Shown here: positions 23,361 to 30,945 of the stretch, piece by piece | Layout of the letters: the number at the start of each line of letters is the position of its first letter | Position numbering within the stretch: position 1 is the first letter of the stretch | Notes under the pieces: generated by a model | What the model saw: only the letters and a program-made list of their open reading frames with translations | The model's database searches: none | What the model was told of the DNA's origin: nothing | Source: CAZSSH01 sp964609825 | GTDB lineage: Bacteria; Verrucomicrobiota; Lentisphaeria; Victivallales; Victivallaceae | Direction of reading: 5' to 3' | Assembly (NCBI GenBank): GCA_964609825.1 | Contig: CAZSSH010000010.1 | Coordinates: forward strand, 62,001-126,000 | Length of the DNA: 64,000 nucleotides | Program-made: the position numbers and the translations under genes

Positions 23361-24944
23361 TTATTCCGGTTTTTGGATGGCATATTTGAGTGAATTGATC
23401 GGGATCCCGCCGACGGCGGCCGCAAAGCCGACGCTGTTTTGCCACTGCCAGGTGACATGGCTAGATTTGACAATCAAGGTATTCCAGCCTTCTTGGATTT
23501 CAACATTGACGGCGTCGGTGCGACCGGGTTTGGCGGTGATCAATCCGGCATAGACTTCTTTGCCGTTTAAAATTACCGTGGTAAAAATGGTGCCGGCAAA
23601 AATCTTGCTTTCGCAGGATATCCGCACTTTTCCCGCTTTGGGACTTTTGACGTAACGGAGCATATAGCCTGAGTCAAAGGCTTCTGCTTTGGCAAAGGAG
23701 GCAAAGTCGACACTGTTGGGGTTGTTTTCGCCCACCACGTCGCTGTTGGGATAGTAAACCAGCCACTCCGCCGGGTCGCCTAGCTTGTTTTTAGCAACTT
23801 CGGTGATGTTTTTACCCGCCAGTGCGGCTTCATCAATCGGTGTTTTGAGTTTTTCGGCGTCAAATTCTTCGGTCTTAAACCAGCGGAAGCCGTTGCTGCC
23901 GACATCGCCGCAAACCAGCCACGGCGCATTGATGGTGAGGGGACGCGACACTTTTTCGCCGTTGATGTCGGCGGTAACGGTGAGCTGATTGACCAAACTC
24001 ATTTCCGCCGGAGTGGTCAACGTCAGGGTAAAAGTGTCGCCTTTGATCGATTTTTCGGCCTTCCAGTTTTCGGGAAGCTCGACGGTAAGGTCTTTGATTT
24101 CGGCATTGGCTTTGCCCTTGACAGTGACGGTGTTAAACTCGGTCCCATTGACGATGTAGGTCAAAAAGCCGTTTTTGCCGTCGGCGACCGGGCCCAGCAC
24201 CGATTTTCCGGTTTTTTTGAGCCAAGCCTGGGCGGGCTCCGGTTTGCCGATGGTGTTAAGCATGGCAACAGTAATGGCGAGGTGTCCGGCCCGGTTGGGG
24301 TGAACGTAGTCATTGGTCATCCGGCCGGTCGGGTTGCCCTCCCGGAGGATTTCCCAGTCTTTGACAAACTCGTCAAAGGTTTTAGCTACGGCGGCGTCAT
24401 TGTTGGCGGCGACTTTGTCGATGCTTTTATTCATCGCGGCAATCAGCAAATTGCGGTAGGTGTCCGGGTTTTCGGTATACATGGTCGGGTAGGCCAAAAT
24501 CAGCTTTTTAAATTTGGTCCGGGCTTTGAGGACATCGATCAAATTTTGATATTGGGCCTCAAATTTATCCAATTCGTTGATATTGCAATACGGCGCCAGA
24601 GCGTCATTCATCCCCAAAAAAATCACCAGAGTATCGGCTCCCTTGTCAAACTCGGTCTTGACCAAGGTTTTTGGGTAATCCAAGGGAACGTCTTTGTCGT
24701 AGGATTCTTTGACTACCCCGGGCCAGCTGTGCAAGGCTTGGCCGCTGCCGCCAAGGGCGATGATTTCGACATCGGTGACCCCGGCGTCGGCGAGCGCCTG
24801 ACGCATTTGCCGGGCGTAGCCGTAATCAAGGTTTTCGGCATGGCCGGTGATGCTGTCTCCGACAAAGATCACCCGTTCGGCAAACAATGCACCGGGCAGC
24901 ATGCCGGCTGCGAGCAACAGGGTTAACAGATATTTTTTCATCAT
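23361..24944 (-). CDS. Secreted SGNH/GDSL hydrolase with C-terminal beta-sandwich
   Basis: Signal peptide (residues 1-22), then an SGNH domain: block I VGDSITGH (Ser31), GGSGQ, block III LGMND and block V DYVHPNRAGH (Asp/His). Residues ~260-350 are Ig-like, and the last ~150 resemble a ligand-binding beta-sandwich ending in LNGKEVYAGLITAKPG and GWNTLIVKSSH. Probably a carbohydrate esterase (for example a deacetylase) acting on the glycan handled by the operon. AAGGAAC lies before the first of two Mets. It sits between the propeller gene (18 nt) and the alpha/alpha-barrel glycosidase (6 nt). Confidence 0.85.
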   Translation of the reverse strand: MMKKYLLTLLLAAGMLPGALFAERVIFVGDSITGHAENLDYGYARQMRQALADAGVTDVEIIALGGSGQALHSWPGVVKESYDKDVPLDYPKTLVKTEFDKGADTLVIFLGMNDALAPYCNINELDKFEAQYQNLIDVLKARTKFKKLILAYPTMYTENPDTYRNLLIAAMNKSIDKVAANNDAAVAKTFDEFVKDWEILREGNPTGRMTNDYVHPNRAGHLAITVAMLNTIGKPEPAQAWLKKTGKSVLGPVADGKNGFLTYIVNGTEFNTVTVKGKANAEIKDLTVELPENWKAEKSIKGDTFTLTLTTPAEMSLVNQLTVTADINGEKVSRPLTINAPWLVCGDVGSNGFRWFKTEEFDAEKLKTPIDEAALAGKNITEVAKNKLGDPAEWLVYYPNSDVVGENNPNSVDFASFAKAEAFDSGYMLRYVKSPKAGKVRISCESKIFAGTIFTTVILNGKEVYAGLITAKPGRTDAVNVEIQEGWNTLIVKSSHVTWQWQNSVGFAAAVGGIPINSLKYAIQKPE

Positions 24945-24962
24945 TTGAGTTCCTTTTTATGG

Positions 24963-27900
24963 TTAAGGGTTAAGATTGAGTTTTTGAAAATATTGCGGGC
25001 TCAGGCGAATTTCGCTCGGCACATCGGCGGTGACGCCTTTGACCGGGCTGTACCGGTAGAGGTTGTAGCGGTTGATCCGGCCGTCGGTGTCGGAGTAGAT
25101 GACCCCGACATCGCCGTAAACCGTCGGACTTGCCAACACCGGCAAATCACTGGCCGGAATGCTGAATTTGAGAATGTAGCCGTCGTTTTTGCGGTCAAAC
25201 TCCACCTTGGCCGATTTCAGGATTTCCACTTTGTCGACCGTGACCTTGCCGATCGGCGAGGTGAATTCTCTAACTTCCGCGCCGGTATCGACCTTGTAAC
25301 GGTAGGCCACGCAAATCGCTTTATTTTGGTACATGCCAAAGAGCAGCCGGACGTCACCGGTGCGGATTTGCGCACTGTTGTGGCTCCCGAGCTCGACATT
25401 GACGCTGCCTCCCGATTTAAAGAGCATTCGCCAGTCGTCGCCGGAGTTGGCCATCCGGGCCGGATCGTTTACGGTAAACTCGCCCTTCAATTCATTGCCG
25501 TCGCGCCAAAGTCTCCAACGGTAATAAAGTTTGCCTTTGATGACCACCGCCGCCGGATCGAGCGCTTGATCGAGCTCTTTTTGGCGGCGCATCCCGGCAA
25601 GCAATGTCGCCGTTTGCGCGTCCTCGGCACTGAGGCTAAAGGTTTCAGCGTGCCGCTGGAGTTGGTCGAGACCCTCGACGATCATAACACTGTGGTGGTT
25701 TTTTCCCCCCGCAAAACGCACTTTGCCGTCGGCGCCGCGGGCAAATGTGCCGCAAAAAGCCTCATCCATCAGCGAGTAGCCGCTTAAATCCTGCCCCGGC
25801 GTTACCGTCTCAATGGACAATGGCGGGGTCTGGCGCTGGTCGCCAAAGAGGCGCCCGAGATAGATTCCGTCGGTGCTGAATAAATAGCGGACGCCTTTGT
25901 TGCCGTTGAGCATAAAAACTTTGCCGAATCCGGCGGCATCGATTACCCCTTCGACGTTTAAGGTGTGCAAAATATCCCCCTCGTTGGGCAATGGGCTGTC
26001 GTGCGAGTTGGACGGCAAAGGATTGGGATAGGTCCAAACAATTTCGCCATTGGCGCTGTCGATGCAGCTCAAAGGATTGCGGTTGATCAAAACTTTGTTG
26101 TTATCCTCCAATGGCGCCACCGCCGCGGCCGACGACCCGGCCGGGAGCTCATAAATGAGCTGGGCATTGTCGGGGTTGTAGACGGGTAGACTATTTCGCC
26201 ACTCCGGCTCAAGCTTCATCAAGTCACGGTTGTCAAGGACAAAATAAGCACTGAGATCTTCGCCGAAGCGGCAATTCCACGGCAGCGACGAGTATTTTTG
26301 CTCCAGATATTTGATTTCGTCCGGTGACATTTCGCCGTTGCGGTCAAGGTCGTTCCAAAAATAGGTGCGGCCGCCGTCCGCACCGATGGCAAAACGCGGT
26401 TTGAGCACCAAGTCCGGCCAGGCAGTTTCGCCGCCCCAGATGCTGTGCGCCGACCAGTGGCGGTCGCTCAGCAAAAAGAGTTTACCGTTTTTGCGCACCG
26501 GCCGCTCGGGCATCATTACTTTGTCAGTCAGCTTTTTGACCGTGGCGGATCGGGTGTCCAAATAAATATTGGCGAGCTGCCATTGTCCGTTGACGCGTCG
26601 GAATATCATGCCCTCGGCGTAGTACGTGTTGACATCCTCGGGGTCGAGCCAGCTGCCGCACTCATAACGGCCCGGCCCGAGAAACTCTCGGACAAGCTTG
26701 CCGTCAGTGCTCCAAACGGCGATCCGTTTGGGAAGAACGCTTGCTTCGGCTTCCCAAATTTGGCCGTTGCGGTCAAAATTGACTGCGGCCGGTTTTTCGA
26801 TGACCGAGGGGTCGTATTTGCCGCCGGTGCGGGATTTGCCGGAGCCGATTGCTTTGAGCAATTTGCCGTCAGGAGCAAAGAGCTTGATCTGAGAGGTTCC
26901 CGCGTCGGCGACGGCGATCATTTTGCCGTCACTTTTGACCGCAAAATCGGTCGGCGCGGTCAAACCGGCTTTGATGATTTCGCGGCTGACTTTTCCGTCC
27001 TCGGGATTGACTGTCACGATTTTGGCGACGGAAACCGCCCACAGCTCCTGATTGACCATGCGCAGCGCCCCGGCTTGCGGAAGCGCGATGTCTTTGACCG
27101 GTTTGCCGTCTTTGCCGAAAACCATGATCCGATCGGTGCCGGAAAAGCTTAAAAAGATATTTTTATCGTTAACCGCGAGCCCCGAGATGACCGGTTGCGT
27201 CCAATCCTTGGCAGGGGCAACCCCCGCCGGGAGATCGATACTGAGTACTGATTTAAACTCTTTGGTTTTGGGATCGAGCTCGGTCACCACCGCTTTTTTG
27301 CCGATCCAGCCGCCGCCGGCAGCAATGTAAAGTTTGTTGTCAAAGGCGCGTATTTTGGCGGCTCCGGCCAGATTGAGCCAGCGGACACCCCAGATCTTTT
27401 TGCCGTCACTGTTAAGACACATAATGGTATCGCCCGCTTCGGCAAACGGTGCGCCGATCCAGATTTGGTCGTCGATTACCTCAATGGCACTGGGCGGGAC
27501 GTGATCGGAGAGCCAGCCGCCGGTGCGGCCGGGGGTGACCCACGGCACAGGATTGGGCATATAAACACTTGACTCAAATTCGGCGGAAAATTTGGGGGCG
27601 ACGGCGCCGGAGAGACGATACTCGCCGGGGGTAACGGTTTCGCCGCGGTCGTCCAACCCGTTCCAATTGATCACAAATTTACCGTCTTTGGCAAATGCCG
27701 GGGCGAGGTTGCGCACCCGTTTGCCATCGCTGCTCTGGATGGTCATCCCGGCGAGGTAATCATTGCCTTGGGCGGGGATGGTCCAACTTTTTACCGCTTT
27801 GGTTTCGGCATCGGCGCTCATCGGCTGGAGATTTGCGTTGGCTCCGGGGGCACCTAAAACCAATATTTCGGTGACGGCGACTCGGTCTTTGGCCGCTTTG

Positions 27901-28808
27901 AGCTCAAACCGGAATTGGTCAAAGCTATTTCCGGCAGGCACCTCCAACAAGTAAAACCGCTGCGCATTGTGGGGGCCTTTGACAAATTTGGTCAATTCAC
28001 CGATTTGCCGCCACTGGCCATTCTCCCGGCCGTAAGCGGTGATTTTTTCGGGAAGATCGCCGAAAACATTATTGCCGAAGTAAAAGCCCAGATATTTGGC
28101 TGCAACCGGGGCGGAAAACTCCAGCACCGCTTCCGGGGCGGGATCGTTTTTGTCGCTGTGCCAGTAGTTGTAAGTGCTGCCGTCAATCAGTCCGGCGGGC
28201 CGGTTGACCAGCTCCTCGGCTTTGCTGCCGAATCCGGTGCCGGAGACCTTGACTTTAGCGAGTGGCGACAAATTCTCCACTTCGTCCGCAATCGCCGCCA
28301 AGGTGAGCAAGGCAAACTGATAATTGGCCGGGGCGGCGGACAAATTTTTGTAAGAGGCCCAGTTTTCCTGTACCTTGACTCCGATGGATTCGGCGGCAAA
28401 GTTGATTTCATTGACCGGCGCGTCAAAGTTAAAAACGCCCGCTCCGGCGCAGGATTTGCCGTTGACATTGAAGGATTGCGGGACATTGTCATAAGCAAAA
28501 GCAAACAAGGTCCCGATTTTGACCGGGCGCTTAAATGCCAATTTCATGGTGTGCTTGGTGTCGCTCTGGGATACCGCCAGCGTGCGCCAGGCCTCGTAAG
28601 TCGGGCAAAGCTCTTTGGTCCCCATGACGTTGCGCCAGCGGAGCAAGCGCCCCTGGACGTCAAATTCGCGCGGGGTTTCGGTGCTTTTTTCGGCGTCGAG
28701 GTTGCCGGACTCAAATTGGGTTTTGAGCAAATTTTCGGGTGCGGCAACGGCTGCAAAGCCGGTCAGCAGCGCCGCGGTCAGACATAACGATTTAAACTTT
28801 TTAACCAT
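24963..28808 (-). CDS. Giant secreted beta-propeller protein with discoidin-like N-terminal domain
   Basis: Signal peptide VKKFKSLCLTAALLTGFAAVA. Residues ~150-290 resemble an F5/8-type (discoidin) domain (LIDGSTYNYWHSDKND, YLGFYFGNNVFGDLPEKI, DQFRFELKA). A FlgD-like Ig domain follows (DYLAGMTIQSSDGKRVRNL, GDTVTPGEYRLSG-like). Then come long NHL-type blades, a dockerin-like loop at ~815-826 (NDLDRNGEMSPDE) and a C-terminal DOMON-like domain. From the Ig domain on it parallels the protein at 17354. The start at 28808 was chosen for its signal peptide; an earlier in-frame start at 28937 lies inside the pseudopilin gene. Function is unknown and glycan binding is inferred. Confidence 0.75.
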   Translation of the reverse strand: MVKKFKSLCLTAALLTGFAAVAAPENLLKTQFESGNLDAEKSTETPREFDVQGRLLRWRNVMGTKELCPTYEAWRTLAVSQSDTKHTMKLAFKRPVKIGTLFAFAYDNVPQSFNVNGKSCAGAGVFNFDAPVNEINFAAESIGVKVQENWASYKNLSAAPANYQFALLTLAAIADEVENLSPLAKVKVSGTGFGSKAEELVNRPAGLIDGSTYNYWHSDKNDPAPEAVLEFSAPVAAKYLGFYFGNNVFGDLPEKITAYGRENGQWRQIGELTKFVKGPHNAQRFYLLEVPAGNSFDQFRFELKAAKDRVAVTEILVLGAPGANANLQPMSADAETKAVKSWTIPAQGNDYLAGMTIQSSDGKRVRNLAPAFAKDGKFVINWNGLDDRGETVTPGEYRLSGAVAPKFSAEFESSVYMPNPVPWVTPGRTGGWLSDHVPPSAIEVIDDQIWIGAPFAEAGDTIMCLNSDGKKIWGVRWLNLAGAAKIRAFDNKLYIAAGGGWIGKKAVVTELDPKTKEFKSVLSIDLPAGVAPAKDWTQPVISGLAVNDKNIFLSFSGTDRIMVFGKDGKPVKDIALPQAGALRMVNQELWAVSVAKIVTVNPEDGKVSREIIKAGLTAPTDFAVKSDGKMIAVADAGTSQIKLFAPDGKLLKAIGSGKSRTGGKYDPSVIEKPAAVNFDRNGQIWEAEASVLPKRIAVWSTDGKLVREFLGPGRYECGSWLDPEDVNTYYAEGMIFRRVNGQWQLANIYLDTRSATVKKLTDKVMMPERPVRKNGKLFLLSDRHWSAHSIWGGETAWPDLVLKPRFAIGADGGRTYFWNDLDRNGEMSPDEIKYLEQKYSSLPWNCRFGEDLSAYFVLDNRDLMKLEPEWRNSLPVYNPDNAQLIYELPAGSSAAAVAPLEDNNKVLINRNPLSCIDSANGEIVWTYPNPLPSNSHDSPLPNEGDILHTLNVEGVIDAAGFGKVFMLNGNKGVRYLFSTDGIYLGRLFGDQRQTPPLSIETVTPGQDLSGYSLMDEAFCGTFARGADGKVRFAGGKNHHSVMIVEGLDQLQRHAETFSLSAEDAQTATLLAGMRRQKELDQALDPAAVVIKGKLYYRWRLWRDGNELKGEFTVNDPARMANSGDDWRMLFKSGGSVNVELGSHNSAQIRTGDVRLLFGMYQNKAICVAYRYKVDTGAEVREFTSPIGKVTVDKVEILKSAKVEFDRKNDGYILKFSIPASDLPVLASPTVYGDVGVIYSDTDGRINRYNLYRYSPVKGVTADVPSEIRLSPQYFQKLNLNP

Positions 28809-28816
28809 GACTTTGT

Positions 28817-29563
28817 TCACTTCTGCCGCCAGGCGATAAAATCGGCGCCCCAGCTGACGCCGTAGTAATAATTGGCCACCGCGGCCACATCGGCGCTGGT
28901 GTTGGTCGGCGTACGTCCCAACGGGTTGCCGATCCACTTGACGTGACCGTCGCCAAAGACGCTGTTGGAGCCCTTAAATTCGTGACCGGACATAATGCCG
29001 TTGGTGGCGTTGTTGTAAAGTTTATAGGTGCTTGAGCCGGGGATCCGTGCGATGTCCGAGGCCAATACGCGCACCGCCGCCGATTTTGGCAGCTTGGTGC
29101 CGGGCATGCCGCCGGGACTGAAACGGGACAAAGAGTACTGTCCGTACCAGCTTTGCCATGAGGCAAACGTCACCGGATCGGGGCTTGAAACGGCCACAAA
29201 CGAGTAGCCGGTGTAATTGGCCGCGTCGCCGTTGGCGCCGCTGTTTTTTGGCAGACTCGGGCAATATAGAACCTTGTGTTGATAAACTTGGTTGTTCGGT
29301 TGCAGCGGCAGCATCGGTTTCAAATAATCGCCGATGTCATAATGGCCGGCGTGCGGTTGGCCGTGGGTGGGGACGTAGTCATGATTTTCCCCGGCGTACA
29401 TCTGGTAATACGCGCCGATTTGCTTGAGGTTGGCGGCGCAGGCGCTTTTTTTGGCATTGTCCCGCGCTTTATTCAAGGCGGGCAGCAGCATTGAGGCAAG
29501 GATGGCGATAATCGCGATCACAACCAATAACTCAATCAGCGTAAACATTGCTTTTTTCATCAT
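28817..29563 (-). CDS. Type II-secretion-like pseudopilin with H-X9-DG motif
   Basis: The leader MMKKAM is followed by FTLIELLVVIAIIAILASML, the prepilin cleavage and transmembrane segment, then LNKARDNAKKSACAANLKQIG. The C-terminal motif GHEFKGSNSVFGDGHVKWIG is the H-X9-DG processing-associated signature known from Planctomycetes and Lentisphaerota. Expected cleavage by prepilin peptidase is before Phe7. No GspD/E/F or peptidase gene is in the window. It is the second gene of the GntR operon, 8 nt before the discoidin-propeller gene, so it probably helps that cargo across or at the envelope. Confidence 0.92.
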   Translation of the reverse strand: MMKKAMFTLIELLVVIAIIAILASMLLPALNKARDNAKKSACAANLKQIGAYYQMYAGENHDYVPTHGQPHAGHYDIGDYLKPMLPLQPNNQVYQHKVLYCPSLPKNSGANGDAANYTGYSFVAVSSPDPVTFASWQSWYGQYSLSRFSPGGMPGTKLPKSAAVRVLASDIARIPGSSTYKLYNNATNGIMSGHEFKGSNSVFGDGHVKWIGNPLGRTPTNTSADVAAVANYYYGVSWGADFIAWRQK

Positions 29564-29589
29564 TTGTTTTTCCTGTTTTATCTGTTATT

Positions 29590-30684
29590 TTACGGGGACT
29601 CGCATACTTCGATCAACTGGTTGCCGACCGTCTCGCCGGCGCGCAATTGGTCAATCATCCGGACGCTCGACGCAATCACTTCTTTGACATTTAACCCAAA
29701 ATATTTGACCGGCAAATCGCATTGTTGCAGCAGCGGGAAGTTGGCGTGAGAGGTGATCATGACCGCTTCCCGGGCCAGATCTCCGAAAATCGTTTTGAGC
29801 GCCGTTACGGCATGGGGTAAAAAGTTGTCATCACCGATATAAAGAGAGTCCGGGCGCTGGGCTTCCGGCAGCATAAAAAGCAAATGTACAAGGGAGTTGA
29901 TCTCCTCCGGGATATGCGGGTTGATCTGATGATAAAACCCGATCGGGCACGCAAGACCGTTGGATTTGAGTTTGGCGTGGTCGGCCGCCTCAAGCTCATG
30001 CCGGTAGTAAGTGCTCGGGATCAGCATTGCGACCCGGCGTTTGCCTTGCGATTTAAGGTAGTCAAGCGCGCGGTTGACCGCCTCATGGCCTTTCCAGTCG
30101 ACCGAAAGGACTCCGGGGTAATCACGGCAGCTGCTTTGTGACATAAAAGCGACCCGCGGCATGCCGGGTGCGTTTAAAATCGGTGTCCCGACCAAAAACT
30201 CAGGGCTGGAAGCAAAAAAGACTCCGGCAAAAAGCTGATTTTCGACCCCGTAAGTCAGCTCCTCGTGCTCGGGAGTGCCGATATTGCAATCAAGGTCGTA
30301 GTAGATTTTAAAATTGTATTTTCCCTGCCGCGCCAGCTCGTCGACGGCGTGGCACAGGGTGCGGGTAAACATGCTCTCTCGCCGCGCCGTACCGTAAAGC
30401 ACCAGTGCGTATCTTGAGAGATGCGGCAAATGATCGCAGACAAACGTGCCGTGCCGCCCCTCGCTGCGCAGCATCCGGTCATTGATCAAAATCTCAAAAC
30501 TGCGCTGGACGGTAAGCGGAGAAGCTTTGAACTCTCTTTCAAACCACGTGCGCGGCGGCAGAACTTCACCGCTTTTCCAGACACCCTCAATGATCTGTTT
30601 GCGTAAAAAGTTCACCAACTCGGTGCGCTTGACCGGGTCGCGGCCGGGGCGGTACTGATTCTGATTTTCCGTAACGTTGATCAA
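29590..30684 (-). CDS. GntR-type regulator with LacI-like sensor domain
   Basis: Residues ~15-85 form a GntR winged helix (RTELVNFLRKQIIEGVWKSGEVLPPRTWFEREFKASPLTVQRSFEIL). Residues ~90-360 are a periplasmic-binding-like sensor (ALVLYG, GVLSVDWKGHEAVNRALDYL, RRVAMLIPS). The start is TTG at 30684, chosen because AGGAG stands 7 nt upstream. It is the first gene of the long minus-strand operon (26 nt before the pseudopilin) and has a 29-bp dyad over its own promoter, so autoregulation is likely. The ligand is presumably a sugar. Confidence 0.9.
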   Translation of the reverse strand: MINVTENQNQYRPGRDPVKRTELVNFLRKQIIEGVWKSGEVLPPRTWFEREFKASPLTVQRSFEILINDRMLRSEGRHGTFVCDHLPHLSRYALVLYGTARRESMFTRTLCHAVDELARQGKYNFKIYYDLDCNIGTPEHEELTYGVENQLFAGVFFASSPEFLVGTPILNAPGMPRVAFMSQSSCRDYPGVLSVDWKGHEAVNRALDYLKSQGKRRVAMLIPSTYYRHELEAADHAKLKSNGLACPIGFYHQINPHIPEEINSLVHLLFMLPEAQRPDSLYIGDDNFLPHAVTALKTIFGDLAREAVMITSHANFPLLQQCDLPVKYFGLNVKEVIASSVRMIDQLRAGETVGNQLIEVCESP

Positions 30685-30707
30685 GACGGTGCTCCTGTTA
30701 TTTATTA

Positions 30708-30736
30708 CTTCATTATATTGATATCAAATAATGAAG
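30708..30736 (-). promoter_or_regulatory. Operator dyad and -10 element of the GntR-pseudopilin operon
   Basis: CTTCATTAT (30708-30716) and ATAATGAAG (30728-30736) are perfect inverted repeats around TTGATATCAA. On the minus strand TATAAT (30717-30712) lies inside the left arm, giving a start about 20 nt before the TTG codon. No good -35 is seen. Binding by the GntR-type regulator is inferred. Confidence 0.6.
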
Positions 30737-30824
30737 CAGTATGGTCAAAAAAAAGACCGAAATAAAACAGCCTTTTTTTGCTACACAAAATATTATACCA
30801 CAAATATAGTGAAATGTCAAGAGC

Positions 30825-30926
30825 CCGGATCAATTTTTTTTACGAATCTTGATCCGGTTGGATTTGTATTTTTTTCTTGCGCGGTTAACTTAATAGTGTG
30901 AGTGCCGTTTTTTTTATAGTTAACCG
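30825..30926 (+). promoter_or_regulatory. Dyad-rich control region of the GH51 gene
   Basis: CCGGATCAA (30825-30833) pairs with TTGATCCGG (30849-30857), and CGGTTAAC (30882-30889) with GTTAACCG (30919-30926). The second pair surrounds a possible -10, TATAGT (30915-30920); no clear -35 is visible. The layout suggests control by one or more dimeric regulators. Confidence 0.45.
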
Positions 30927-30945
30927 GTAAATTTGAGGATCAAAG

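Noticed and set aside
22302..23393. 363-codon plus-strand frame opposite the alpha/alpha-barrel glycosidase
   Set aside because: Antisense shadow; composition follows from the opposite coding strand, and no ribosome site or family match is seen.
27915..28787. 290-codon plus-strand frame opposite the discoidin-propeller gene
   Set aside because: Antisense shadow with no recognisable features.
8847..30727. TTGATATCAA found both at 8847-8856 and inside the GntR dyad at 30718-30727
   Set aside because: At 8847 it overlaps the stop codon of the hypothetical gene and lacks the outer arms; a 10-bp AT-rich palindrome can recur by chance.
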